From Molossus alvarezi (Eukaryota > Chordata > Mammalia > Chiroptera > Molossidae): 64,000 nucleotides of DNA. The stretch is taken from contig CM073886.1 of assembly GCA_037176705.1 (NCBI GenBank), positions 89,935,501 through 89,999,500 on the forward strand, given 5' to 3'. Within the stretch, counting starts at the first letter, position 1. Each line of letters opens with the position of its first letter. The notes beneath the pieces are model-generated. The model saw only the letters and a program-made list of their open reading frames with translations. It did no database searches and was not told the DNA's origin. Made by a program: the position numbers and the translations under genes. Below are positions 37,251-49,364 of this stretch, piece by piece.

Positions 37251-39312
37251 TTGTTGTATTTAACTTAGGCTGTGGAATAGAAAAAAAAAAAGTGTGTCTA
37301 TTCCATTTTAATGGTCCTAGAAGTCTTTATTGTGGTATTTTTAGCTTGGATTTGATTGGGTTTCATTTAGGCTTCACACAGTTGTCTGCATGGTTTTGCC
37401 ATTGAGCCAAGGAAATCTAATGAAACTTTCTGGTAATAATTTATATAAGTTGGCAATAGTTTATTTGGGAGACACTGGAATCAATAGACTATAAGCCTTT
37501 TCCACATTTATTCTGTTCATGTCAAAAATGACTTTTTTCAATTGCTTATTCAATGCTTACTATATACCATCCACTGTAGTTGGCTCTGGGTGTATTGACC
37601 CTGCACTAAGACGTTTATGGTGCAGTAAGGGAAACAGAGAAGTAAAATGATATTTTAATATATTATAGCATCTACCATGATAAGGATAAGCCCATTCAAG
37701 GGCTAAAGAGCCATAAAAGATTTTGAAGAACAGAAACCATCAACTATAACTGAAAAATAAAGATAAATAAAAGAGCAGAAACCAACTCTTTCTAACTTAA
37801 AAATAAAAGATTTAGTTAAAGGGTATTGGACACAGAATCAATAGAATAGCTAGAGAAGAAGGTTTATAAGGAGAGAGAAGCCAAGGCAGTTTTGAAGCAC
37901 AGAAAAGCTGGAACCCAGGCAGGGTCTCTGAGCCAGAACAGTCCAGTCAGAGCCTGGCCGTTGCCATGGAGAAGTTCCAATTTCTTTCATCCTGACACTA
38001 TTCACACAAGATTCAAAGTCCTAGAGGAAAGCATCTGATTGACCAGTGTAGGTCACAGCTTGTGGTACCAGGGCATGGCAGAAAGGAGATAACTCCCTCT
38101 GGGTCATTTGACAGAAGAAGGACATATGGGTTTACTATCTAAACCAAGGATACACAAAAGAAAAAAAGGGTCATTTGCCAGGGTTATCAGGATGCTAAAG
38201 AAAGTAAATGCAGCTCAAAAATGGCAAAAGTTTATGGCTAAGCTGAGACTGTGGCACGGGAAGACTTAGCTAGTCCCAGAGCGAGGAGGAGAAACCAGCA
38301 TGTGAAAAGTCTGGGGCAAGAGGAAGCAATGGTGAATTTAGATAACTAAAGTAGGTCATCATGGCTGGGACATAGAGTTGGAGAGAAGCTATGGTGGGGA
38401 TAAAGAGGCCAAGGATGGGAGGAGATGATGTTAGACAGGAAAACAGAAACAAGGTGACACTGTCTTGAAAATCATGAAAAGCCTGGAGTTTATTCCTGAG
38501 GATGAGAGAGATGTTGAAGTGTTTTATGTAGAGTGAAGACAGTATTATTTTGGGGGATGGCTTTAGCCATTACAATCATTCAGGGAGAGGTGAAAGTAGC
38601 CTGAACCAGGATGATACTGAATGAAGAGAGGTGTGATTACTTAGACACAGGGGAGGGGCATGGGGAGGGGAGAGAGTGGGAGGGGACAAGATGATTCCCA
38701 GGTTTCAGGCTTAAGTTGCTGCATGGATGACAATGCCACATACATACAGAGGAAGGAAACTGAGGTGGGGGAACAGAGTCTGGTGTTGGACACAGGAGTT
38801 TGAAGATGATTGTTAAATATATATGGTTTTGAAAGTCAGGAAAGAGATTTGGGCAAAAGATTTAGATTAGGTGTTCATCGTTATACAGAAACCAAAGTGA
38901 TAGAAGAATCCCAGGAATCATATATGGATTAAAAGATGAACACTAGGGTGGGACCCTCACAGCATCGACACCTAAGGACTGACTGAAGAAAGCAACAGCG
39001 AATGAGAATCACAAGGGTGACTAAAGAGTAAGAGAAAAAACATAAGTAGTGTCAGGGAGGCCGGAATAGGGGACTACTTCAGCATGAGAAAATGGCCACT
39101 GGTGTCAAATGCTGAGTAAAATAAGGAAGGAGAATTGTCTACTGGGTCTGTTAACAAGAGGGGCTGGCATGTAAGAAGAGGTCTAGATGAGTGGCAGAGC
39201 GGTGGCCAGATGGCAGTGGGTGGAGGAGCGAGGACGTGGAGACGGTCAACCCATGGGTGTTCAATCCTGCTGCCCACGAGAACTGCCTACAGAGCTTTCA
39301 AAACTTACTGAT
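37251..39312. other. Unassigned sequence ending in the L1/LEUTX target site
   Basis: No gene was recognised. The last 60 bases (..AATCCTGCTGCCCACGAGAAC.. AGAGCTTTCAAAACTTACTGATG) look like a MER5-type element. That fossil resumes as CCTGCCCCCCACC after 46131, so it was the landing site for the insertions that follow. Confidence 0.45.
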
Positions 39313-40128
39313 GAGGAGTCCAAAATGGCACCAGAGTGAATGGAAGCTACACAGACCATTACCCAGGACTAAATGGAATTACAACTGAAATAAAGACAAA
39401 TCGTCAGGAAAAAGCAACAGAAAAGCAGTTTGCAAGGACCACATAATCAGCGACACTGAACCACTCCTGGTAGGATTGCAGAGGCACGAGATGGGGACTG
39501 GGAGCCCATGGACAGCAGCTGCCTTAGCTGTGAGCAGTGCCCTCGGGGTTACACTAACAAGTGGCTCCACAGCACAGAGCAGGGACAGATGCTAAAATAG
39601 CCACAGCCACTCACCTTGGGCTCTGGCAGAGGGAGGGCAAACTGGACTGGAACTGTGTGGGGACACTCGGGATTTAGAGGGTGCTCAGAGTTTTTGCCGA
39701 GTTGTGGCTACACAGGATGGTGGTCATTTTACTCCTTCCCAGTGATCCAGGGAGAGGCAGCAGCCCCTCCCTTGGAGATTCAACCCCACCTGGGGCCATT
39801 GAAATGCAAACTGAGGCCCATTAACAACCACCATCTGCCCCACCCTCTGTAAAACCCCTTACACTGAACACCTGAGGGAGTTTTTCATTCAATTGAGAAC
39901 CCAAGGCTCTTCAAGTAACTGAGACTAACAGCCTCCAGGCAGAAAGCTAAAGCATAACTGAATCATTCCTGGGCTTGCAATATAGCTGGAAAAGTAAGAC
40001 TTGACAGTGGTGTTTAACCTGGGACCTCCCTCACTCATCCAAACCCAGTAGAGGGAGCCACAAACAGCAGAACACCAACACCCACAGGGAGAATTTGGCA
40101 GGCTCCAAAGCTCACTGAGATAGCCAAA

Positions 40129-40950
40129 ATGGGGAAACAAAGAAACAAATCCCAAATGAAAGAACAAGAGACCTCTACCGAAGATGAGATAAATGAAACG
40201 CAGTTAAGCATGTTAACAGAGCTAGAATTCAGAGCCATAATCTTGAGGAAGCTCAACAGCATGAGTAAGGACATCAACACCATGAGTTAATACATAGAAA
40301 CATTGAAAATCAACCAATTGGAATTGAAAAAACACCAAGAAGAAATGAAGAATGACATAACAGAAATAAAGAACACATTGGAAGGACTAAACAGCAGAGT
40401 AGAGCAAGCTGAGGACCGGATGAGTGAATTAGAAGACAGGGTAGAAAAAAATCAACCAATCAGAAAATCAAAAGGAAAAAACAATTAAAAAAACAGGACG
40501 ACAACTTAAAAGAACTGTGGGACAACTGGAAATGTTATAATATTCACATCATAGGAGTCCCTGAAGAAGAAGAAAATGAGCAAGGGTTAGAGAATATATT
40601 TGAAGAAATAATGACATTAAAGACAAAGAGAGAATCCTAAAGGCAGCAAGAGATAACCAACGGGTTACCTACAAAGGAACCCACATAAGACTATCAGCTG
40701 ACTTCTCAACAGAAACATTACAGGCCAGAAGGGAATGGCATGAAGTAATCAAGGTCATGAAAAACAAGGATCTGAATCCAAGACTACTCTACCCAGCAAG
40801 GCTGTCATTCAAAATAGAAGGTCAAATACAGAGCTTCCCAGACAAAAAAGGCTAAGGGAATACATTAGCACCAAACCAGCACTTCAAGAAATGTTAAAAG
40901 GACTGCTGTAATTAGTAGAAAAAATAGGAAGAAAAATATAACCAAACTAA
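40129..40950 (+). pseudogene. L1 ORF1 (disabled)
   Basis: Starts MGKQRNKSQMKEQE, the same start as the ORF1 remnant at 26250. An in-frame TAA at 40288 truncates it after 53 codons; the other copy has a Lys codon there. Downstream pieces retain the coiled coil (40303-40488), the RNA-binding core (ELWDNWK..IIGVPEEEENEQG at about 40510) and the C-terminal segment (ARREWHEVIKVMKNKDLNPR at about 40715), so the full ORF1 layout is visible in fragments across shifted frames. Confidence 0.85.
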
Positions 40951-40957
40951 ACAAAAA

Positions 40958-43900
40958 ATGGCAATAAATAAGTACATATCAATAATCACCTTAAATGTAA
41001 ATGGACTGAATGCTCCGATAAAAAGACACAGAGTAGCTGATTGGATAAGAAAGAATGACTCATATCTATGTCGTTTACAAGAGACCCTCCTCACAACAAA
41101 AGACTCACATAGATTGAAAGTGAAGGGATGAAAAAAAATCTTCCAAGCAAATGGAAAGGAAAAAATAAAAAGCTGGAGTAGCAATGCTCATATCTGATTT
41201 CAAAATAAATACCATAACTAGAGACAAAGAAGGCCACTACATAAGGATCTATCCAACAGGAAGATAACCTTGGTAAACATATATGCACCAAATATAGGAG
41301 GACCAAAATATATTAAAAATCTTCTGGAGGACTTCAAAGGAGAAATCAACAGCAATACAATCATAGCAGGGGACTTCAACACTCCGCTGACATCACTGGA
41401 TAGATAATCTAGACAAAAAATTAACAAAAAAACAGAGACTCTAAATGAAGCGCTAGATCAAATGGATTTAATAGATATCTACAGAGAATTACAACCCAAC
41501 ACTACAGAATTCACATTCTTCTCAAGTGCACATGGGACATTCTCAAAGATAGACCACATGTTAGGACACAAACAAAGTCTCTACAAGTTCAAGAAGATTG
41601 AAATCACATAAAGCACCTTCTCAGATCACAATGACACTAGAAATCAATTGCAACAAGAACATACAAAGACATTTGAAAACATGGAGGCTAAATAGCATGT
41701 TATTGAACAATGAATGGGTTAATGAGGAGATCAAGGAAGAAATTAAAAACTTTCTGGAAACCAATGAAAATGAACACACAACAACACAAAATCTATGGGA
41801 TGCAGCAAAAGCAGTTCTGAGAAGGAATTCATAGCACTACAGACCTACCTCAAGAGGCAAGAAAAATTTCTATTAGACTATCTAACCTCACAACTTAAAG
41901 AACTAGAAAGCAAACAGAAAGAAAACCCCAGAGTAAGTAGAAGGAAGGAAATAGTAAAGATCAAAGCAGAAATAAATGACATAGAGTACCCCCAAAAAAA
42001 CAATTCAAAGGATCAATGAAACAAAGAGCTGGTTTTTCGAAAAGAGAAACAAGATTGATGGACTCTTAGCTAGACTCACCAAGAAACAAAGACAGAGAAC
42101 CCAAATACACAAAATCAGAAATGAAAGAAGTAACAACTGACACCAGAGAAAAGCAAAAGATAATTAACAACTACTGTGGAAAATTATATGGCAACAAATT
42201 CAACAATCTAAGTAAAATGGACAAATTTCTAGAAACACATACTCTCCCAAAACAGAACCGGGAAGAGATAGAAAATTTGAACAGACCAATAACAACAAAA
42301 GAAATTGAAGAGGTAATCAAGACTCTCCCAGCAAACAAAAGCCCAGGCCTGGATGGTTTCACAGGGGAGTTTTACCGAACATTCAAAGGAGAACTAATAC
42401 TGATTCTCCTCAAACTATTTCAAAAAATTCAAGAAGAAGGAAGACTTCCAAACTCGTTTTATGAAGCCAGCATAATTCTAATTCCAAAACCAGAAAAAGA
42501 CACTACAAAGAAAGAAAACTACAAGTCAATATCCCTGATGAACATAGATGCCAAAATCCTGAACAAAATCATAGCAAATCAGATCCAGCAATACATCAAA
42601 AAAATCATTCACCATGACCAAGTGGGATTCATCCCAGGGATGTAAGGCTGGTATAATATTTGCAAATCAATAAATGTGATACACCACATAAACAAAATAA
42701 AGGATAAAAACCACATGATCATATCAATAGATGCTGAAAAAGCATTCAACAAAATCCAGCACTCATTTCTGATAAAAACGCTCAGCAATATGGGAATAAA
42801 GGGATCATATCTCAACATAACAAAGGCCATATATGAAAGACCTACAGCCAACATCATACTCAATGGGCAAAAACTAAAAGCATTTCCCTTAACAACGGGA
42901 ACAAGACAAGGATGCCCACTTTTGCCACACTTATCTAACATAGTACTGGAAGTCTTAGCCACAGCAATCAGACATGAAGAAAAAATAAAAGGGATACAAA
43001 TTGGAAAGGAGGAAGTGAAACTGTCATTATTCACAGATGAAATATTATACATAGAAAACCCCAAAGACGCCATCAAAAATCGACTAGACTTAATAAATGA
43101 ATTTGGCAAAGAAGCAGGATACAAAATTAACATCAAGAAATCGACGGCATTTTTATACACCAATGATGAACTCACAGAAAGAGAAACTGAAAAAACAATC
43201 CCATTTACCATCGCAGCAAAAAAATTAATATACCTAGGAATAAACTGAACCAAAGAAGTAAAGGATCTATTTGCAGAAAACAACAGGACATTGAAAAAAG
43301 AAATAGAGGAAGATATAAAAAAGTGAAAGCACATACCTTGTTCATGAATTAGAAGACTTAACATCATTAAAATGTCCATATTAGCCAAAGCAATCTATAG
43401 ATTCAATGCAATCCCCATCAAAATACCAATGACATATTTCACAGAACTAAAACAAATACTTCAAAAGTTCATATGGAACCAAAAAGAACCTTGAATAGCC
43501 ACAGCAATCTTAAAAAAGAAGGACATGGTAGGTGGGATCACAATACTGAATATCAGGTTATACTACAAAGCTACTGTAATCAAAACAGCCTGTTACTGGC
43601 ACAATAACAGGCATATAGACCAGTGGAACAGAACAGAGAACCCAGAAATGGACCCAAGACATTATGTTCAATTAATATTTGACAGTGGAGTAAGACACCT
43701 TCTTTAATAAATGGTGTTGGAAAAATTGGACAGCTACATGCAAAAAATGAAACTAGACCATCAACTTACACCCTACACAAGAATAAATTCAAAATGGATA
43801 AAAGACTTAATTGTAACCCATGAATCCATAAAAATCCTAGAAGAAAATGTAGGCAACAAAATTTTAGACATCATATGCAGCAGAATTTTTACTGATACAT

Positions 43901-45000
43901 CACCTAAGGTAACAGAAACAAAGGAAAAAATAAACACATGGGACTACATCAAACTAAAAAGCTTCTGCACAGCAAAAGATGCAATCATCAAAATGGAAAG
44001 GCAACCCACTGTATGGGAGAACATCATTGCCAATGATATATCAGATAAGGGGTTCATTTCCAAAATATATAGAGTGCTCATACAACTCAACAAAAGGAAG
44101 ACAAAGAACCCAATTAAAAAATGGGCAGAGGAGCTAAATAGACACCTCTCCAAACAGGACATACAAATGGCCAAGAGACATATGAAGAAATGCTCATCAT
44201 CACTAATCATCAGAGAGGTGCAAATTAAAACAACAATGAGGTATCACCTCACACCTGTCAGAATGGCCGCCATCAACAAATCATCAAACAACAAGTGTTG
44301 ACGAGGGTGTGGAGAAAAGGGGACTCTAGTACACTGCTGGTGGGAATGCAGACTGGTGCAGCCACTATGGAAAACAATATGGTGTTACCTCAAAAAATTA
44401 AAAATTGAATTGTCATTTGATCCAGTAATCCCACTTTTAGGAATATACCCTAAGAAGCCTGAAACACTAATCAGAAAGAATATGTGTACCCCCATGTTCA
44501 TAGCAGCACTATTTACAATAGGTAAGATCTGGAAACAGCCCACGTGTCCATCAGTAGATGAATGGATAAAAAAGATATGGTACAGCCCTGGCCGGTTTGG
44601 CTCAGCGGTTAGAGCGTCGGCCTGCGGTTCAGAGAGACCCGGGTTCGGTTCCCGCTAAGGGCACGTACCTCGGTTGCAGTTTGTCCCCGGCCCTGGTTGG
44701 TTGTGCAGGTGGCAACCACTCGATGTGTCCCTTCATATCGATGTTTCTCTCTCTCTCTCTTCCTCTCTCTCCCTCCCGCTCTGTCTGAACAAAAAATGCA
44801 AAAATGTCCTCAGGTGAGGATAAAAAAAAAAAAAAAAGATATGGTACATATACACAATGGAGTACTATGCAGCTGTAAGAAAGAAAGATCTCTTATCCTT
44901 TGAGACAACATGGAAGGACCTAGAGAATATTATCCTAAGCGAAACAAGCCAAGCAGAGAAAGACAAATATCACATGATCTCATTTATTTATGGAATATAA
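40958..45000 (+). pseudogene. L1 ORF2 (disabled) with endonuclease and RT domains
   Basis: Begins MAINKYISIITLNVNGLNAP, the AP-endonuclease-type N-terminus that nicks target DNA in active L1. Later endonuclease motifs are visible as NIYAPN (about 41277) and AGDFNTPL (about 41367); many stops and shifts lie between. RT: 174 codons (42121-42645) with [14 protein letters not shown] and [12 protein letters not shown], a TAA at 42643, then 190 codons (42676-43248) with [10 protein letters not shown]. The FADD catalytic box reads FTDE and is one codon short at 43030-43041. The C-terminal region continues to 45000, interrupted by a SINE. Confidence 0.9.
44585..44834 (+). mobile_element. VES SINE inside L1 ORF2, with 14-bp target-site duplication
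   Basis: Full-length younger VES SINE. AAAGATATGGTACA is duplicated at 44571-44584 and 44835-44848. It is younger than the host L1 and close to the subfamily consensus seen elsewhere in the window. Confidence 0.96.
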
Positions 45001-45350
45001 TGAACAAAACAAACTGATGAACAAAATAGACCCAGAGACATAGAAGTAGAGTACAAACTGACAAACCTCAGAAAAAGGGGGCGGGGGGAGGAAAGAGATA
45101 AACCACAGAACTTATATGCATGTAGGTATAACCAATGGACATAGACAACAAAGCCGGGTATGTGGTTGGGGGGTATGGGGAGGAGGGTGTCAATGGGGGG
45201 AAAAAGGAGAAACATCTGTAACAAAAATAAATTAATAAAAAAAAATTTTTTTTAAAGACTTTAAAAAAATTTACTGATGCCTGAACAGGCAAAATTCAGG
45301 AGCTCAGAAACACATACCACCAGCAGATCATTCTGCTTCTACAGGGCACT

Positions 45351-45920
45351 ATGGCAGAAAAGCCTAGGTCTGCTCACCGGTACTCTACAACCTTTCGTCT
45401 CAAACAGCTTAGACTACTGAAAGATGCATTTGAAAAGACCATGTTCCCACATTGGGTTACCATGGCAGAACTTACTTCAGCTACTCACCTAGATGAGTTA
45501 GTAATATAGACTTGGTTCAAGACCCAGCGTGTCAAAAGGAGGAAGCAGCAGCTACAAATGTGGTCAAGCCTGGCACAGGAAGCACCGAACCCAATCATTT
45601 CAGTGAAGGAGGAGGAGATCCCTTTATCTGTCACTTCTACAAACACTCATCTCCTGCGTCCCAGCACTGTGAATGCCTATGACCATGAGCCACCTAAGAC
45701 TTCTGGTATCCAGCAACCTGGAGGGGCTGGGGCCTTTGTGTGGAATGCATCATGGGATCCTCAGCCTCATGATCTCCAACAGGCTTGTCTGGGAGTCCCT
45801 GATCCTCCTCAGGTCTCCATTCCCTACGACACAGGTCAGTTTACACAACTCTATGCCTTACCTGGCGATGATCACCCCAGCAGTCTAGATCAGTACCTCT
45901 TCCCAAAGTGCCCTGGTTGA
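45351..45920 (+). pseudogene. LEUTX: Processed pseudogene of LEUTX (PRD-class homeobox)
   Basis: In humans LEUTX is a placental-mammal homeobox transcription factor active at embryonic genome activation. This frame of 189 codons (human protein about 198) starts at ATG 45351 and ends at TGA 45918-45920 with no frameshift. Codons 8-67 are the homeodomain: FRLKQLRLLKDAFEKT carries Q12, L13, L16 and F20, and WF-K50 keeps the bicoid-type Lys. The tail resembles LEUTX: ISVKEEEIP, a PGGAGAF stretch, and SSLDQYLFP near the end. Defects: TAG at codon 53 (45507-45509, homeodomain 46, probably once CAG), N51 to T and W56 to R. The homeobox has no intron at the usual 46/47 site. Parentage was recognised by eye against the human protein; another ETCHbox gene is less likely. 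An open frame of 120 codons remains after the stop (45558). Confidence 0.87.
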
Positions 45921-46074
45921 TGGGGTATGGCTGGGACTGACCTCCACTGTGATGGCTGATACACTCACAGTTCTTTAGAAAGGTCTGATCCAAATCTTGC
46001 CAAACTGAGACATTTTCAAATATTTTAATGGTCGACTCTAGTCTAAACAGACCAGCTATTTATCTTTATAAATG

Positions 46075-46080
46075 AATAAA
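46075..46080 (+). terminator. Polyadenylation signal of the LEUTX retrocopy
   Basis: AATAAA lies 13 bases before the A-rich tail at about 46093, the usual spacing for a processed transcript. Confidence 0.85.
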
Positions 46081-46159
46081 TCCCTCTACTTTTAAAAAAA
46101 ATCAAACAAGCAACCAAAAACCTTACTGATGCCTGCCCCCCACCACTTCAAATTCACAT

Positions 46160-46585
46160 GTAATTAGTGGTTTAAACCAACACACATTTATCTCATAGTT
46201 TCATAGGTCAGAAGTCTGACATGGGTCTCACTGGGCTACAACTCAGGGACAGCAGAGTCCTGTTCCTTTCCAGAGACTCCAGGCAAAATCTGTTTTCTTG
46301 TCTCTTTCATTATCTAGAGGCCTTCTTTGTCCATCTTCAAAGTCAGCAATGTTTAATCTCTCCATTTCTTTCTTCCATAATTATATCTCCCTCTTTTTTC
46401 TTCTGCCTCCCTTTCCCACTTTTAAAAAACCCTTGTGATTACATTTAGAGTCCACCTGGATAATCCAGGACAATGTCCACACCTCAAAATCTGTAACTTA
46501 ATCACAGGGAGGGGAACAGGTAGTAGAGGTTAGGACATCAACATCAGTAGGAGGTCGTTATTCTGATTACGCCACACAGGTAAGA
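46160..46585 (-). mobile_element. MLT1 MaLR LTR
   Basis: Reverse MLT1 signature: TCATAGGTCAGAAGTCTGACATGGGTCTCACTGGGCTA-type text, CCACCTGGATAATCCAGGAC, GTAACTTAATCAC and GGTTAGGACATCAACATC. The left end is missing. Confidence 0.82.
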
Positions 46586-46685
46586 TTTTAGACACCCCAG
46601 GTGATTCTTCTGAGCAGTCAGAATTAGGCAACACAAAAAGAGAAAAAGAATGATAATGGAGTTGATAGAGACTGTTTTGGTTTGG

Positions 46686-46944
46686 GCCCTGGTTGGTTTG
46701 GCTCAGCAACTAGAGCATCGGCCCGCTGGACTGGAGAGGCCCAGGTTCAGTTCCCGCTAAGGGCACATACCTCGTTGGCAGTTTGTCCCTGGCCCCGGTT
46801 GGGGTTATGTGGGTGGCAACCAGTTGATGTGTCTCTCTCACATCAATGTTTCTCTCTCTCTCTTCCTCCCTCTCTCCCTCCCACTCTATCTGAAGATAAA
46901 TGCAAAAAAAAAAAAAAGTCCTCGGGTGAGGATTAAAAAAAAGA
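46686..46944 (+). mobile_element. VES SINE
   Basis: Younger VES layout with a diverged A box (GGCTCAGCAACTAGAGCATC) and the TCCTCGGGTGAGGATT arm. No clear target-site duplication. Confidence 0.9.
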
Positions 46945-46991
46945 GAAAGTGTGAAAGTGTTTCGGTTTGTTTTTGTTTTTTAATGAGGTGG

Positions 46992-47206
46992 TTCAGTGGT
47001 TGAGCATCAATTCATGCACCAAGAGGTTGCCAGTTCGATTCCTGGTCAGGGCACATGCCCAGGTTGTGGGCCCAATCCCCAGTGGGGGGCATGCAGGAGG
47101 CGGCTGATCGATGTTCTCTCTCATTGATGTTTCTAACTCTATCTCCCTCTCACTTCCTCTCTCTCTCTAAAAGCAATAAAAAATAAAATAAATAAATAAT
47201 AAATAA
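46992..47206 (+). mobile_element. Older VES SINE, 5'-truncated
   Basis: Starts inside the A box (TTCAGTGGTTGAGCATC). B box CAGTTCGATTCCTGG and an A-rich (AAAT)n tail are present. Short duplications AATGAGGTGG at 46982-46991 and 47207-47216. Confidence 0.88.
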
Positions 47207-47216
47207 AATGAGGTGG

Positions 47217-48201
47217 GCCATAGTAGAAATAAAGAATACAATCATTTCAATTCCCTCTTTTTTTTCTTTCCCAGTGGAGTCTAACTGGTGAAATTATGCT
47301 AGAGAAGAACAATTTTTACTTGACACTTTTTAAAGTCTGCCTAGAGCTGACTCTTCCCCCTTCTTCCCTCACTCAAAGCATGACATATTGTATGAAGCTT
47401 CCAAACTACAGTTATAATTAAAAAGATGAGCAAAAGATATGCAGTCACATGCTCAAGGTGAGCCTGAAGACATCCAAACCCAGATTTACAGAAAATGAGC
47501 TTTTCAGAGACAGAAACTGAAGAGGCTAATCTGAAAGGAAACTCGATTTTCTCCGACACGGCGGCCCGAGGTGACTTGAGACCAGCCCTTTGTCAGCACG
47601 GGGACTCAGAAATGAGAGTCGATCCGATGCCAAGATCGCCATATTGCGCAGGGAAGGCGAGCATGTGTTTTGGTTGGAAGGGGGAAGAGTGTTCAATTAA
47701 TCCTGAAATGTTTGCAAAAACAAATGATGGGCAAAAGGAAAACTCAACTTGAAAGGGGTGTGATTCCTCATGAGAAAACCATCTCCACCAGTCTGGCAGC
47801 CACAAAATAAACACGTCAGCCAGCCCGGACAGAGGAGATCATTAGGACCGCGCAGGGCAGCGTGGCAGATGGGAGGCCTCAGTGGCCCACCAGTGTGGGC
47901 TTGGGGGAGGCTGGGCCATGCGGCCCCGGGTCCTCCTGGGGCCCAGAACCAGCCGCTCCCCTTCAAACAGGGCCAGAACGGGAAGGAGCACGTTCAGAGT
48001 GTGCAGGCGTCTGTCTCTGCCTCAGCTCCTGCCAGCAACACAGGAACAGAACCGGGGTAACTAAGCCCCCAGGGGGATCTCAGGTCTGTCAAAGGGAGGG
48101 AATCCCCCTGCTCTGCAGACACTCTCTGTTCTGGGCACTCCCAGAAGGGCAAAGGATGAAGACTGCCTTGCCCTGATACCTTAAATACAGAGGAGAAAGA
48201 G

Positions 48202-48246
<45 letters not shown>

Positions 48247-49364
48247 TGTGTGTATCCTGTTTAAGCGATTGCCTGGTTGTTACATTTAAAAATGCATATT
48301 TACATAATTCAATTAAGGCAGAGTGCTGCTCACCGCAGAAGGAAGGCTGGGGTTCCCTAGGGCGCCTCTGCCGTTCCCATGGCGGAGTTTGGGTCAGGAA
48401 ATAGCCTCGCCTTTGTGGCCGGACTTGTGCCTGCTTGACAGGAAAGCACCAGCTTGACGGCCGTGATCATCCGATTCCCCCAGGCAGGCCGCTTAATGAC
48501 TGCTCTGCATCGACCCAATAGAATATTTGATTTGTGTGGCTGTAAAAGGCACTGTCGACTGCCAGATTGAGGTGAACACCTTGGAAATGACATAGTCAAA
48601 TATAAGGATGGCCACAATATTCTGAGGCTGGCACTCCTGCCCCCCACCCCCACCCCGTCTCCTGAGGCGTGCAGGTTGTTGGGATTTGACACAGACAGTG
48701 GTGGGTCTGTATCTGGCAGTCCCCTACTTCTCCCCACTCAGCGGAGCTGCCTTCCTTGTCTGTGTTCAGCCCTTCTGCTCCTCCCGGGCCAGAAGACAGG
48801 GTGTCATGACCCATGCTGGCTAGAGCGTCCCTCACCACTTCCTCCTGCTGGCCACTGCAGAGGGGCGCTCTCTTCCAAGGCATGAGTTGCACCAGTTAGG
48901 GGCTGTCTGGGAGCCTCCGAGCCCTCGTCAGGTACGCAGTCTAGTTTATTGATGGACAGTATGCCCCCAGACTCTTTTCTGTGCATACAGTCACCTCTCC
49001 AGGGAGCTCTATGTACCAGACCTCGGTGTACAACGGCCTGTGTGTCCTTCCCCTGCTCTGCTCCCATCGCCATGGGCTCCTGGTCAGCTCTGCCAATGGA
49101 AGGTGCTGGCAGAAGATTGGAAGGTGGGAGGAAGAAGCCTTTCTCTGCGTCCTATGGCATCTTCTCTGCAGCATCAGAACCCATGTGACAGGCCCACCAG
49201 GTTCAGCTCCGAGGCTATGACCTTGTCAATACTGTCTTCTCTGTCCCTCTCAGAAGGATGGTAGCAGCTTCCCACTTTGCTCATCAGTAGATGACCTCAA
49301 GCTCTTCTCTTTGCTTCCCTCTTCTTCCGTCTAATGACACCGCTTCTCTGTGCTAAGTTCACTC
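47217..49364. other. Low-repeat block, candidate conserved non-coding elements
   Basis: Two stretches stand out as repeat-free and CpG-bearing. One, 47490-47720, has TTTTCTCCGACACGGCGGCC and a TGTTTGCAAAAACAAA forkhead-like word. The other, 48290-48620, has GCCGCTTAATGACTGCTC and TATTTGATTTGTGTGGCTG. Long frames overlap on both strands (up to 126 codons) with no recognisable domain. A (CA)n run separates the two stretches. Confidence 0.4.
48203..48244. repeat. (CA)n microsatellite
   Basis: Pure CA run of about 20 units. Confidence 0.95.

Larger units (their letters stand above)
39313..45258 (+). mobile_element. Young L1, near full length, 5' UTR truncated
   Basis: Begins within the 5' UTR (position equivalent to about 25460 in the 24443 copy) and contains ORF1, a complete ORF2 span with endonuclease and RT, and the 3' UTR ending CATCTGTAACAAAAATAAATTAATAAAA. 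The 5' flank AAAACTTACTGATG matches AAAATTTACTGATG just after its tail at about 45266-45279, a probable target-site duplication with one difference. A VES SINE (44585-44834) splits the ORF2 end. Numerous stops make it inactive. Confidence 0.9.
45271..46135 (+). mobile_element. LEUTX retrocopy insertion unit with target-site duplications
   Basis: Perfect duplications TTACTGATGCCTG at 45271-45283 and 46123-46135 bound the insertion. Inside are a 5' UTR-like leader, one reading frame, a 3' UTR with AATAAA at 46075-46080, and an A-rich tail from about 46093 (AAAAAAAATCAAACAAGCAA). These are the marks of an mRNA copied by L1 machinery. Confidence 0.92.

Noticed and set aside
45351..45920. Functional intron-containing LEUTX gene
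   Set aside because: The homeobox has no intron, the copy has target-site duplications and a poly(A) tail, and it carries a stop and a lost Asn51.
46686..47216. Composite transposon made of two SINEs
   Set aside because: The second SINE has its own short target-site duplication and belongs to another subfamily; independent insertions explain it.
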